Assembly: GCF_900103785.1 (NCBI RefSeq)
Contig: NZ_FNHE01000014.1
Location: 38,823-102,822 of the forward strand
Reading direction: 5' to 3'
DNA: 64,000 bases
Source: Geodermatophilus siccatus
GTDB taxonomy: Bacteria; Actinomycetota; Actinomycetes; Mycobacteriales; Geodermatophilaceae
Shown here: positions 8,134 through 17,010 of the stretch, piece after piece
Layout: the number at the start of each line of letters is the position of its first letter
Position numbering within the stretch: position 1 is the first letter of the stretch
The notes under the pieces: model-generated
What the model was told of the DNA's origin: nothing
Database searches by the model: none
The model's input: only the letters and a program-made list of their open reading frames with translations
Position numbers and translations under genes: made by a program

Positions 8134-9057
8134 TCAGCCGCGTCGGCGACGTCCGCGGGCGCGTGCCCGTCGCACCCGCTCGCCGACCACCGTGCCGGGC
8201 ACGAGCTCAGCCCAGATCCAGCGCACGACGCCCCAGTCCTCGTCGCGGATGGCGTCCTCGCGGCGTTTCTCCTCGAAGACGACCTCACCGGGATCCTGGC
8301 CCGGCCGGAGGCCGCGTCCGTACTTGATCCGACCGTCGAACTCACCGACGACGCGCTCCTCCTCCCACGCGAAGTCCACGCGCCCCAGCTCCCGCCCGGA
8401 CTCCGAGCGGATGATCCGCTGCAGGGTCGACGGCGCCAGGCCCAGCCGGTGCAGCAGGACCCGGCTGCGGCTCTCACCCGCGCTCTCGCTGCGCGCGTCG
8501 GCCAAGTCGAGGGCCCGAGCGGCGGCTCGGCTCCCTCGCGTGCCGGTCATCTCCTGGACCCGGCCGGCGAGGAGCGGTTGCTGCACGAGCCCGTGGTGCA
8601 GGGCGGCGTCGAGGAGGACCACAGCCGGCTCGAGCGGCAGTGGGCGGGCCAGGTCGAGCGCCGTCCGCACCGGGTCGGTCACCGGAAGACCGTCCACCTC
8701 CGTCACCTCGTGGTCGGCGAGGCGGGTCACGTGGGCGTGCAGGAAGCGGCCCACCTCGCTGGAGGCCGGACGTCGGCGGGTGACGTGCACACGGTCGAGA
8801 CGGACCCCCCACAGCGGGAGCCCGTGGAGGACGGCGGCCGACTGGTGGCTGACCACTGCGGGACGGCGTAGCGAGGCCATGGTGGCGGAGACGAGCAGAC
8901 GGTGGCGTGCCTCCACCGTCAACGCGTCGGCCCCGATGACGTAGGCCCCCCGCCGCAGCCGGGTGAGGTCACCGCCGCGCACGTGCCGGGCGAGCTCGTC
9001 GTCGCTCCACCCTCTGGTCAGGGCGAGCCTCCGCAGTACCAGTCGATCGGTGTCCAT
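8134..9057 (-). CDS. AbiEi-type antitoxin-like N-terminus fused to a VSR/DUF559-like nuclease fold
   Basis: This is a 307-residue protein. The N-terminal ~90 residues (LTRLRRGAYVIGA, then SHQSAAVLHGLPLWG) match the winged-helix region of type IV toxin-antitoxin AbiEi-like proteins. The C-terminal third has ESRSRVLLHRLGL (Glu195), GRVDFAWEEERVVGEFDG (Asp228, Glu239, Asp241) and EEKRRED (Lys264), the pattern of VSR/DUF559-type PD-(D/E)xK nuclease folds. No AbiEii toxin is adjacent. Such single-gene proteins are common in actinobacteria and their role is not established; a defence or regulatory function is inference. The gene is bracketed by two copies of a 65-bp palindrome, suggesting a cassette. 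Confidence 0.75.
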   Translation of the reverse strand: MDTDRLVLRRLALTRGWSDDELARHVRGGDLTRLRRGAYVIGADALTVEARHRLLVSATMASLRRPAVVSHQSAAVLHGLPLWGVRLDRVHVTRRRPASSEVGRFLHAHVTRLADHEVTEVDGLPVTDPVRTALDLARPLPLEPAVVLLDAALHHGLVQQPLLAGRVQEMTGTRGSRAAARALDLADARSESAGESRSRVLLHRLGLAPSTLQRIIRSESGRELGRVDFAWEEERVVGEFDGRIKYGRGLRPGQDPGEVVFEEKRREDAIRDEDWGVVRWIWAELVPGTVVGERVRRARARGRRRRG

Positions 9058-9139
9058 GCCGGCACCGTGGCCCGGCCGATCACCCGTCCGACGCGCTCGG
9101 CCTGATCGGTGGACGGCGGGAGCACCTGTGGACAGCGCG

Positions 9140-9204
9140 ATGCCGGGGTCCCTCGTGCATCGCGGGCCCTGCAGGACCGGCAATGGACGAGGAACCCCGG
9201 CAAT
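9140..9204. repeat. Family C palindrome, copy 2
   Basis: ATGCCGGGGTCCCTCGTGCA pairs imperfectly with TGGACGAGGAACCCCGGCAA across about 25 bases. Sequence and orientation match copy 1 at 8065-8130 closely, including the central CATCGCGGG. It lies 83 bases upstream of the AbiEi/VSR gene start and 73 bases beyond the stop of the 75-residue membrane-protein gene, which it could terminate. Confidence 0.75.
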
Positions 9205-9277
9205 TGGTCGGGGGCGAGGTCGGGGGGCGAGGGCAGGGGCCGAGGGGACGAGCGTGGGCGGAGCGTGGGCGCCGGGG

Positions 9278-9505
9278 TCAGGGCGCTGCGGGGTCGGCGT
9301 CCTCGTCGGTGGGGGAGGAGGGAGCCGACGGGCGGGGGGCGGCGGCCCAGCGCAGCAGCGCCACCACACCCCAGCCCGCTGCCAGGCACCACGGCAGCCG
9401 GGTGACGACGTCGTGCACGCCCAGGTCGCCGCGCAGACCCAGGGCGAGCACCGGCAGGGCCAGGAGGAAGGACACCGCCAGCACGTCCCAGCGCAGCGGG
9501 CTCAT
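9278..9505 (-). CDS. Small two-helix membrane protein coupled to the FlhF-like gene
   Basis: This is a 75-residue ORF with two hydrophobic segments (about residues 7-23 and 37-54) and an acidic Ser/Pro-rich tail. Its ATG overlaps the FlhF-like stop (ATGA at 9502-9505), so translation is probably coupled and it is the last gene of the flagellar - strand run. flhF is commonly followed by flhG (a MinD-type ATPase), which is absent here. Nothing in this protein resembles FlhG. It is unrecognised; its position suggests a flagellar or polar-placement accessory role, but this is inference. Confidence 0.6.
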   Translation of the reverse strand: MSPLRWDVLAVSFLLALPVLALGLRGDLGVHDVVTRLPWCLAAGWGVVALLRWAAAPRPSAPSSPTDEDADPAAP

Positions 9506-11736
9506 GCCCCGGAGCTCTCCAGCCGCTCGCAGAGCAGCGAGGCCCAGCGGTGGGCGGTCGCCCGCGCGCCGTCGAGGAGGGCCACGGGGGTGGAGGTGCG
9601 GCCGAGCACCGCGGCCGGGTCGGCGGTCAGGTCGGTGTCCTGGACCATGAGCGCGTCCACGCGGGGCAGCGCGTCCAGCCACGGGCCGACGTCCTCGGGC
9701 TTGCGGGTGGCCTCGACGACCGCCCACACCCCGACCGGCGCGAAGACCGCGACCATCTGCTCCAGCCAGGCACCGCCACCGGCGCGCAGCGGGACGTCGA
9801 CGGCGACGATCGTCAATGCGCTCGACCGGTCGGCCTCCTGCTTGCGCTCGAGGGCCGTGTCGATGCTGGTGATCCGGTTGCTGCGCGGGGCCAGCGCGGC
9901 CAGGTCACCGCGGGAGGCCCACTGCAGCTGCTCGCCGTCCAGCCGCATCGAGGCGGCCAGGGAGCGGGCGGCGGCGAGGGTCTCCACGCCCGGGCCGACG
10001 ACCAGCAGCACCTCGCCGGCCCCGGAGGGCAGCCCGGGAGCGGCCGGCAGGCCGGCGGCCAGCGAGCGGGTCAGCGCGGCGTAGGCGCCGAGCCGGGCGA
10101 CCTCCGCGGCGAAGTCCTCGCCGAGCAGCCGCTCGGGCACGCCGAGTTCCAGCAGCTGCAGGATCAGGGCGTCCTCGGCAGCACCGGACACGGGTCCGCC
10201 GGTGCCGCCGGACGTCGACCGACCGCGGACCGAGGGCACCACCATCGGCGCGGACCGGCGCCAGGCGGCGGCGCGCTTGTCCACGGGCAGCCGGGTCACG
10301 GTGGCCAGGCGGGCGTCCGCGGACGGCGTCGCCACCCGGGCGACCGACTGCCCCGGGGTGCGGCCGATCGCCGGAGGCACGGGCGGGCGGCCCAGCAGCG
10401 GCGGGACGGCGAGCGCGGTGCCGGGCGCCGGCGGCGGCAGCAGCGACAGCGGCGGCAGGATCGTGGTGGCGTCGGCGGGCAGCGGCAGGGGCGCCGGGTC
10501 GCTGGCGGTCGGGGCCAGGACCTCGGCCTCCACCTCCCACTCGTCGGCCTCGGCGGTCGCGTCGACCCACGCCGGGATCTCGGCGGTGTGCGCGCAGGCG
10601 TCGGCCTCGGCCCACGCGTCGTCGGCCACGGCGGCGTCGTGCTCGTCCGACGGGGAGCCGGCGAGCACGCCGCGCAGCAGCTGGGTCAGCGCCGCGTCGG
10701 ACGTGTCGTGCGCCAGGGCGGCGCGCAGCACCTCGGCGACCGCCTCCTCGCGGGAGGTGATCGGCCCGGTGCTGAAGTCCGGCTCGTGCACCCACTCGGG
10801 CACGGGGACCTGCTCGGGCTGCGGCGCCGGGACCGGCACCGGCGGGAGGACGGCGACGGCCGGCTCCGGAGCGGGCGCGGGGGCCGGGGGGACGACGGCG
10901 GCGGCCGGTCGCGGAGCGGGGGCGGGCGTGGGAGCCGGGCCCCAGAGGATGTCGAGCCCCGCGTCCTGGTCGTCGTCCTCGTCGTCGAGGTCGACGGCCG
11001 CAGCGGGGGCGGCGACGGGCGCCGGAGCCGGGGCCGGCACCGGCGCGGCAGCCGCGGGAGCAGGAGGAGCCACCGGCGCCGCCGGAGGAGCCACCGGAGC
11101 CGGAGCAGCCGGAGGAGCCACCGGGGGAGCGGGAGGAGCCGCCGGCGTCGGGGCAGCGGTCCGCGCCGGAGCGGGCGCGGCGGCGGCGATCGCCTCGTCC
11201 ACGGCCTCGCGCACGTCGGCGTCCCGGGCCACCATCTGCGCCAGCGCGGCGGTGAACGGCGACGGCGGCAGCGCGGCGTCGGCCACCACGGGCACGGCCG
11301 GTGCCGGGGCCGGTGCGGGAGCCGGCGGAGCGGCGGGAGCCGCGGCCGGGGCCCGGCGGTTGCCCCGCGGAGCAGCCGGGCGGGCGGCGCGCGGCGCGGA
11401 GGTCCGCGAGTACAGCCCCACGGAGGGCTGGCCGGCGCCGCCACCGCCGAGCAGGTCGGCGACCTCGTCGACCGCGTCGGGCAGCACCGGGTCGCGGCGC
11501 AGCGCGGCCTCGATGCGGGCCATCGACTCGGCCTTCGACGCCGGCCGGCGCTCGACGACGGGCGGCGGGGCGACCTCCTCCACCTCGGCGACGAAGCGCT
11601 CGGTGGTGAAGAAGCCCATCACCCCACCGGTGCGGATGCGGCGGATGCCGACGATCCGGACGGACGAGCCGTACTTCTCCCGCGCTGCGGCGATGGCGCC
11701 CTCGCGGGAGGCGGCCTCAACGGACGGCAACGGCAC
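9502..11736 (-). CDS. flhF: FlhF-like protein lacking the GTPase P-loop
   Basis: This is a 744-residue protein. The N-terminal ~50 residues (AAREKYGSSVRIVGIRRI, then GVMGFFTTERFVAEVEE) match the FlhF N-terminal domain. Residues ~60-480 are a Pro/Ala-rich low-complexity linker. The C-terminal ~200 residues keep the spacing of the NG domain, but the loop that should read GPTGVGKTTT reads GPGVETLAAA (about 581-590), and no TKLDE-type guanine-specificity motif is visible. GTP binding is therefore unlikely. Canonical FlhF is an SRP-type GTPase that sets flagellar position and number. The start is GTG 11736, inside the 3' end of flhA (20-base overlap), with GGGAGTGG upstream as ribosome site. Confidence 0.75.
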   Translation of the reverse strand: MPLPSVEAASREGAIAAAREKYGSSVRIVGIRRIRTGGVMGFFTTERFVAEVEEVAPPPVVERRPASKAESMARIEAALRRDPVLPDAVDEVADLLGGGGAGQPSVGLYSRTSAPRAARPAAPRGNRRAPAAAPAAPPAPAPAPAPAVPVVADAALPPSPFTAALAQMVARDADVREAVDEAIAAAAPAPARTAAPTPAAPPAPPVAPPAAPAPVAPPAAPVAPPAPAAAAPVPAPAPAPVAAPAAAVDLDDEDDDQDAGLDILWGPAPTPAPAPRPAAAVVPPAPAPAPEPAVAVLPPVPVPAPQPEQVPVPEWVHEPDFSTGPITSREEAVAEVLRAALAHDTSDAALTQLLRGVLAGSPSDEHDAAVADDAWAEADACAHTAEIPAWVDATAEADEWEVEAEVLAPTASDPAPLPLPADATTILPPLSLLPPPAPGTALAVPPLLGRPPVPPAIGRTPGQSVARVATPSADARLATVTRLPVDKRAAAWRRSAPMVVPSVRGRSTSGGTGGPVSGAAEDALILQLLELGVPERLLGEDFAAEVARLGAYAALTRSLAAGLPAAPGLPSGAGEVLLVVGPGVETLAAARSLAASMRLDGEQLQWASRGDLAALAPRSNRITSIDTALERKQEADRSSALTIVAVDVPLRAGGGAWLEQMVAVFAPVGVWAVVEATRKPEDVGPWLDALPRVDALMVQDTDLTADPAAVLGRTSTPVALLDGARATAHRWASLLCERLESSGA

Positions 11737-13759
11737 CGTTCACCACTCCCAGTGACTCGATCTGGGCCGTGCGGGAGACCTCCGTGTAGGAGATCACCGG
11801 CAGGCGGGGGAGGACCTGACGCATCAGGCGGGACAGCGCGGCCCGGACCTGGGGCGAGCACACGAGCACGGGGGCCAGGCCCATCCGCTCGGCGTCGCCG
11901 AGCAGGCCGCTGCACCCGTTGACCAGCGCGTCGACCGTGCCGGCGTCCAGGGCGAGGACCTGACCGGCCTCGCTCTGCCGCACGGCCTCGAGCAGGCGCT
12001 GCTCGAACGCCGGGTCGAGGGTCATGACGTGCAGCCGCTCGTCGGGCGTGACGTAGGGGTGGCTGATCGCCGACCCGAGTGCCGAGCGGGCGGCCTCGAC
12101 CAGGCCGTCGACGTCGGTGGAGACCTTCGCCCGGACCGAGAGCGCCTCGAAGATGCGCACCAGGTCGCGGATGGAGACGTTCTCCTCGAGCAGCCCGTGC
12201 AGCACCCGCTGGATCTCGCCCAGCGTGAGCAGCGTCGGGGTCAGCTCCTCGACGACGATCGGGTGGGTCCGCTTGACCATCTCGACCAGCAGCCGCACGT
12301 CCTCCCGGCCGAGCAGGCCGGCCGCGTTCTGCCGGACGACCTCGGCCAGGTGCGTGGTGATGACCGACGAGCGGTCGACGACGGTGGCGCCGGCCATCTC
12401 GGCCTGGCGCTGCAGCTCGACCGGCACCCACTTCGCGGGCAGCCCGAACACCGGCTCGCGGGTGGCCCGGCCGGGCAGCCCGTCGAGCATGTCGCCGATC
12501 GCCAGGACCGTGCCGGCGGGCGAGGTGCCCTTGGCCGCGGGGACGCCGTTGAGCCAGATGACGTACTGCGAGGCGGGCAGGTCGAGGTTGTCGCGGGTGC
12601 GCACCAGCGGGATCACCAGGCCGGTCTCCATGGCGACCTTCCGGCGCAGCGCCTTGACGCGGTCGAGCAGGTCGCCGCCGCGGGAGGCGTCCACCAGGTC
12701 GACCAGGTCGAAGGCCACCTCGAGCTCCAGCGGGTCGACCCGCATCTTCTCGGCGATCGCCTCGGGGGAGTCCGGGCGGGGCTCGTCGTCCGCAGCGGCC
12801 TGCGGGTCGGCGTCCTCGTCGACCTCCGGGGTCTCCTGCATGCGCGAGGCCATGAGCAGGAAGAGTCCACCGATGACGAGGAACGGCAGCTTGGGCAGGC
12901 CGGGGATCAGGCACAGCGCCAAGGCGGCGCCGCCGGCGATGCGCACCGGCTGCTTGAAGCGGCCGAGCTGGGCGAGCAGGTCCGAGCCCATGTCCCCGTC
13001 GGAGGCCGAGCGGGTGACGATGATGCCGGTCGCCGTGGACAGCAGCAGCGCGGGGATCTGGGACACCAGGCCGTCGCCGACGGTCAGCAGCGAGTAGGTG
13101 GAGACGGCGTCCCCCGGGGCCATGCCCAGCTGCATGACGCCGATGGCCATCCCGCCGATGAGGTTGATCAGCGTGATGATGATGGCCGCGATGGCGTCCC
13201 CCTTGACGAACTTCGAGGCACCGTCCATCGAGCCGTAGAAGTCGGCCTCGGCGGTGACCTCGGTGCGCCGCCTGCGGGCCTGCTTCTCGTTGATCAGCCC
13301 GGCGTTGAGATCGGCGTCGATCGCCATCTGCTTGCCGGGCATCGCGTCGAGCGTGAAGCGGGCGCCGACCTCGGCGACGCGGCCGGCACCGTTCGTGATC
13401 ACGACGAACTGGATGATCGTGAGGATCACGAAGATCACCAGACCGACGATCAGCGACCCGCCGATCACGAAGTGCCCGAAGGCCTCGATGACCTTGCCGG
13501 CGTAGCCGTCGGTCAGCACCAGCCGCGTCGAGGAGACGTTGAGCGCCAGCCGGAACAGCGTCGCGATGAGGATCAGCGACGGGAAGACGGCGAAGTCCAG
13601 CGGCCGCTTGATCTGCATGGCGACCAGCAGGATCAGCAGCGACGCGGTGACGTTGAGTCCCAGCAGCAGGTCCAGCACCGCGGCGGGCAGCGGCACGACC
13701 AGCATGAGGACGATGGCCACCACGCCGATGGGGACGGCGGCCTTCGTCAGCTTCTGCAC
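11717..13759 (-). CDS. flhA: Flagellar export gate protein FlhA
   Basis: This 680-residue protein forms the nonameric export gate and substrate-docking ring. About eight membrane segments span residues 7-320, and the conserved cytoplasmic loop is present (RVAEVGARFTLDAMPGKQMA, then AEADFYGSMDGASKFVKGDA). The C-terminal cytoplasmic domain (about 350-680) includes REDVRLLVEMVKRTHP. GTG 13759 was chosen because GAGGGG lies just upstream and the protein then starts VQKLTKAAVP; an upstream in-frame start at 13795 has no such support. A Family A hairpin lies between flhB and flhA, so flhA-flhF may be partly insulated from the genes upstream. Confidence 0.95.
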   Translation of the reverse strand: MQKLTKAAVPIGVVAIVLMLVVPLPAAVLDLLLGLNVTASLLILLVAMQIKRPLDFAVFPSLILIATLFRLALNVSSTRLVLTDGYAGKVIEAFGHFVIGGSLIVGLVIFVILTIIQFVVITNGAGRVAEVGARFTLDAMPGKQMAIDADLNAGLINEKQARRRRTEVTAEADFYGSMDGASKFVKGDAIAAIIITLINLIGGMAIGVMQLGMAPGDAVSTYSLLTVGDGLVSQIPALLLSTATGIIVTRSASDGDMGSDLLAQLGRFKQPVRIAGGAALALCLIPGLPKLPFLVIGGLFLLMASRMQETPEVDEDADPQAAADDEPRPDSPEAIAEKMRVDPLELEVAFDLVDLVDASRGGDLLDRVKALRRKVAMETGLVIPLVRTRDNLDLPASQYVIWLNGVPAAKGTSPAGTVLAIGDMLDGLPGRATREPVFGLPAKWVPVELQRQAEMAGATVVDRSSVITTHLAEVVRQNAAGLLGREDVRLLVEMVKRTHPIVVEELTPTLLTLGEIQRVLHGLLEENVSIRDLVRIFEALSVRAKVSTDVDGLVEAARSALGSAISHPYVTPDERLHVMTLDPAFEQRLLEAVRQSEAGQVLALDAGTVDALVNGCSGLLGDAERMGLAPVLVCSPQVRAALSRLMRQVLPRLPVISYTEVSRTAQIESLGVVNGAVAVR

Positions 13760-13859
13760 GGACCCCTCATCGGCACAGCGCCCACCCGGGGGCACCGCCG
13801 TCGACCCCAGCCGTCACGTCCGTCCCAACCGCCCCGTCAGCGGCCCTGCGACCCGCCGC

Positions 13860-13917
13860 CGGCCCTCCTGCAGGGCCCCGCCGCGAGCCTGCGAGTGGTG
13901 GGGGGCAGGAGGGTCCT
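13860..13917. repeat. Family A hairpin between flhB and flhA
   Basis: The arms CCCTCCTGC (13863-13871) and GCAGGAGGG (13905-13913) surround CGCGAGCCTGCGAG. It abuts the flhB stop at 13921, so it probably attenuates or terminates transcription after flhB. Confidence 0.65.
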
Positions 13918-13920
13918 CTT

Positions 13921-15054
13921 TCAGCGGCGGCGCCCGGCCCGGGGGAGCCCCTCGACGTCCGGCGCGGCGAAGCCGGGCCGGTGGAAGCCGCCGCGCACGC
14001 CGCGCGCCGACAGCTGCATGACGAACGCCAGCACCCGCGCGACCGCGGTGAACAGCTGCGCGGGCACCTCCTGGCCGATCTCGCAGGAGGCGTGCAGCGC
14101 GCGGGCCAGCGGGACGTCCTGCACCAGCGGCACCCGCGCCTCCGCGGCCCGCTCGCGCAGCTTCGCGGCGACCTCGTCGGCGCCCTTGGCCACCACCCGG
14201 GGGGCGCCGCGGTCGGCCTCGTACTTCAGCGCGACGGCGACGTGGGTGGGGTTGACCAGCAGGACGTCGGCGGTCGCGACCTCGGCCATCATCCGGTTGC
14301 GCGACATCGCCATCTGGGTGGCCCGGCGCTGCGCCTTCACGTGCGGGTCGCCCTCGGAGTTCTTGTGCTCCTGCTGGATCTCGTACTTGGTCATCCTCAG
14401 CTGCTTCATCGTCTGCCGGCGGACGACGACGTAGTCGGCGACCGCGATCACCAGGCCGGTGACCGCCACGACGCGGATCATCAGGACGGCGGAGTCGGTG
14501 AAGGTGGCGGTGACCGCCGACAGCGGCAGCGCGCCGGACGACGACACCAGCTGCTGGGCCTTGTCGCTGGTGACCACGACGACCGTGCCCAGCGCCGCGG
14601 TCTTGATGACCGCCTTGGTCGCCTCCCACAGGCCGTGCCCGCCGAACATCCGCTTGATCCCCGGCAGGGGGTTGAGCTTCTTCAGCGTCGGCTTCACCGG
14701 CTTGCTGCTGACGGTGACCCCGCCCTGGGCCGCCGAGGCGGCGACGCCGACCACCATCAGGGCCACCGCCATGGGCAGCGCCACGGTGACGAAGGTGCTC
14801 AGCGCCTGGGTGAACAGGGCCGTGACCTTCTCGACCTCGGGGTCGTCCACCACCACGCCGACCTGCACGAACATCCGGCCGACCTCGTCGAAGGTGTTGC
14901 CCACCAGCATCGGCAGCAGGAAGCTGGCCGCCGCGGCGCCGGCCCACGTCCCGAGCTCCTGGGTCCGCGGGATCTGGCCGTCCTTGCGCGCCTTCTTGAG
15001 GCGCTGCGGAGTGGGGTCCTCTGTCCGTTCCCCACCCGGTCCGTCCTTGGCCAC
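13921..15054 (-). CDS. flhB: Flagellar export switch protein FlhB
   Basis: This 377-residue protein starts ERTEDPTPQRLKKARKDGQI, the classic FlhB N-terminus. Four membrane segments lie between residues 38 and 215. The autocleavage motif NPTH is at 268-271, which allows the switch from rod/hook to filament export when FliK signals hook completion. The soluble C-terminal domain (about 220-350) is complete, and the tail beyond ~345 is Arg/Gly-rich and not conserved. The start is GTG 15054, 77 bases after the fliR stop. Confidence 0.96.
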   Translation of the reverse strand: MAKDGPGGERTEDPTPQRLKKARKDGQIPRTQELGTWAGAAAASFLLPMLVGNTFDEVGRMFVQVGVVVDDPEVEKVTALFTQALSTFVTVALPMAVALMVVGVAASAAQGGVTVSSKPVKPTLKKLNPLPGIKRMFGGHGLWEATKAVIKTAALGTVVVVTSDKAQQLVSSSGALPLSAVTATFTDSAVLMIRVVAVTGLVIAVADYVVVRRQTMKQLRMTKYEIQQEHKNSEGDPHVKAQRRATQMAMSRNRMMAEVATADVLLVNPTHVAVALKYEADRGAPRVVAKGADEVAAKLRERAAEARVPLVQDVPLARALHASCEIGQEVPAQLFTAVARVLAFVMQLSARGVRGGFHRPGFAAPDVEGLPRAGRRR

Positions 15055-15131
15055 GGCTCACCTCCTCCCGGGACCGGCGGGACCGGCGCTCCCGCACGCC
15101 GGGGACGGCGCCGTCCGCTGTCCGCGCCGCA

Positions 15132-15896
15132 TCACCCGCTCCGGAGGGAGACCATCGCCCGGGCCGCGTGCTCCAGCAGCGCGTCCAGGGCCGGGGGCAG
15201 CAGCGGGAAGGTCAGGCCCAGCAGGGCCATCGTCAGCAGGATCTTCACCGGGAAGCCGAAGGAGAAGATGTTGAGCGCGGGCGCGGCGCGCGACAGCAGC
15301 GCGAGCGCCACGTCGGCGAGCAGCAGCACCGCCACCATCGGCCCGGCGATCTGCAGCGCGGCCAGGAACATCATCGACAGCGCGGTGATGAGCACCTGGG
15401 CCAGCTGCTCGGTGGGCACCGAACCGCCGACCGGCATCCCCTCGTAGGAGGTGGCGAAGCCGCGCACGATCAGCAGGTGGCCGCCGCTGGTGAACAGCAG
15501 CGTCGTCGCCAGCAGGTAGTGCAGCCGGCCGACCGAGGAGCTGGTCGTCATCGACAGCGGGTCGTAGGCCGGCTGCAGCGAGAAGCCGCCGGTGAGGTCG
15601 ATGAGGTCGCCGGCGTACTGGACGGCGGCGAACAGCACGTGGACGACGAAGCCCAGCGCCGCGCCGATGGCGACCTCGGTGATCGAGCCGACCACGAGGA
15701 AGCCGGTGGTCGGCTCGGGCAGTCCCGGCGCGATGCGGGTCATGAGCGCGACCGACAGGGCCAGCGCCAGCGCCCCCTTCACCGGGGCCGGGATGCTCTT
15801 GGAGTTGAACGGCGGGGCCAGCAGCACGAAGCCGGTGGCGCGCGCGGTGCCGAGCAGCAGCGCGGCCAGGGTGCCCGCCGGGACCTCGAGGTCCAC
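15132..15896 (-). CDS. fliR: Flagellar export protein FliR
   Basis: This 254-residue integral membrane protein has about six hydrophobic segments. It builds the export channel with FliP and FliQ inside the MS ring. It carries family sequence such as TGFVLLAPPFNSKSIPAPVK and GDLIDLTGGFSLQPAYDP, and its length is normal for FliR. GTG 15896 starts five bases after the fliQ stop (15902). Confidence 0.95.
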   Translation of the reverse strand: MDLEVPAGTLAALLLGTARATGFVLLAPPFNSKSIPAPVKGALALALSVALMTRIAPGLPEPTTGFLVVGSITEVAIGAALGFVVHVLFAAVQYAGDLIDLTGGFSLQPAYDPLSMTTSSSVGRLHYLLATTLLFTSGGHLLIVRGFATSYEGMPVGGSVPTEQLAQVLITALSMMFLAALQIAGPMVAVLLLADVALALLSRAAPALNIFSFGFPVKILLTMALLGLTFPLLPPALDALLEHAARAMVSLRSG

Positions 15897-15901
15897 GGCC
15901 G

Positions 15902-16177
15902 CTACGTCCGGTCGAGCAGGCGGGGCAGCGAGTCGAACAGGGACTGGGTGAAGCTGACCAGCTCGGAGAGCACCCAGTTGCCCGTGACCAGCAGCGCGAT
16001 CGCGACCGCGATGACCTTCGGCACGAAGGACAGGGTCGGTTCCTGGATCTGCGTCGCCGCCTGGAACAGCGAGATGAGGAAGCCCACCAGCAGGGCGGTC
16101 AGCAGCACGGGGGCGGCGACCTTGGCGGCGACCAGCATCGTCTGGACGGCGATCTCGGTGACGTCCGCGTCGCTCAT
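15902..16177 (-). CDS. fliQ: Flagellar export protein FliQ
   Basis: This 91-residue protein has two membrane helices (about residues 18-38 and 52-72), with FLISLFQAATQIQEPTLSFVPK between them, the strongest FliQ signature. FliQ packs around FliP-FliR in the export gate. Its ATG overlaps the fliP stop (ATGA at 16174-16177), so translation is coupled. Confidence 0.96.
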   Translation of the reverse strand: MSDADVTEIAVQTMLVAAKVAAPVLLTALLVGFLISLFQAATQIQEPTLSFVPKVIAVAIALLVTGNWVLSELVSFTQSLFDSLPRLLDRT

Positions 16178-17010
16178 CCGTAGCTCCCCACCAGCGCCGT
16201 CGTGATCAGCGCCCAGCCGTCGACCACCACGAACAGCAGCAGCTTGAACGGCAGGGAGACGATCACCGGCGGCACCATCATCATGCCCATCGACATGAGC
16301 GCGGCGCTGACCAGCATGTCCAGCACCAGGAACGGGATGAAGACGACCAGGCCGATGATGAACGCGCTCTTGAGCTCGGAGAGCACGAACGCCGGCACCA
16401 GCGTCGTCATGCTGACGGCCGCGGCGTCGGTCGGGGCCTCCTCGCCGGAGAGCCCGACCATCAGCGACAGCTCGTCCTCGCGGGTGTTGTCCAGCAGGAA
16501 CTCCCGCAGCGGGACCACGCCGACGTCGTAGGCCTGCGACACCGTCATGGTGCCGTTGAGGTACGGCTGGACGGCGCTTGCGTTGATGTCGGAGAACACC
16601 GGGCCCATCACGAACAGCGTCAGGAACAGCGCGATGCCGGTGAGCACGGTGTTCGGCGGCGACATCTGCATGCCGAGCGCGTTCCGGGTCAGCGACAGCA
16701 CCACGATGATCTTGGTGAACGACGTGGCCAGCAGCAGCACCGCCGGCGCCACCGACAGCACGGTGATCGCGAGGATCAGCGTGATCGAGGTGCTGGGGCT
16801 GCCGCCGCCGATCGAGATGTCCACGCCGCCGTCGACGGTGGGGACCACGGGCGCGGTCGGGGCCGTCGGCTCGACCGGCGCGGTGGGGGCGGCAGACGCC
16901 GGGCCGGCCAGCAGTGCGAGCACGACGCCGAGCAGCGCCGCGAGCAGCAGGACCAGCCCCACGCGCCGGGCGACCGGGACGCCCCGGACGGGAGCGGGGG
17001 AGGCGGTCAT
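16174..17010 (-). CDS. fliP: Flagellar export channel protein FliP
   Basis: This is a 278-residue protein. A signal-like hydrophobic segment (about 16-40, ending ASA) is followed by a Pro/Thr-rich stretch with four repeats of APT/VEPT type. The conserved FliP core follows: VLLLATSFTKIIVVLSLTRN and, at the C-terminus, GMMMVPPVIVSLPFKLLLFV. FliP forms the pentameric pore of the export apparatus. ATG 17010 shares one base with the fliO stop (TGATG). Confidence 0.96.
   Translation of the reverse strand: MTASPAPVRGVPVARRVGLVLLLAALLGVVLALLAGPASAAPTAPVEPTAPTAPVVPTVDGGVDISIGGGSPSTSITLILAITVLSVAPAVLLLATSFTKIIVVLSLTRNALGMQMSPPNTVLTGIALFLTLFVMGPVFSDINASAVQPYLNGTMTVSQAYDVGVVPLREFLLDNTREDELSLMVGLSGEEAPTDAAAVSMTTLVPAFVLSELKSAFIIGLVVFIPFLVLDMLVSAALMSMGMMMVPPVIVSLPFKLLLFVVVDGWALITTALVGSYG

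Noticed and set aside
10860..11340. Apparent Gly/Ala repeat protein on the + strand
   Set aside because: It is the complement of the Pro/Ala linker codons of the FlhF-like gene.
9550..11922. 790-codon + strand frame opposite the FlhF-like gene
   Set aside because: Antisense shadow of the Pro/Ala-rich FlhF linker, made of Arg/Gly repeats with no domain.
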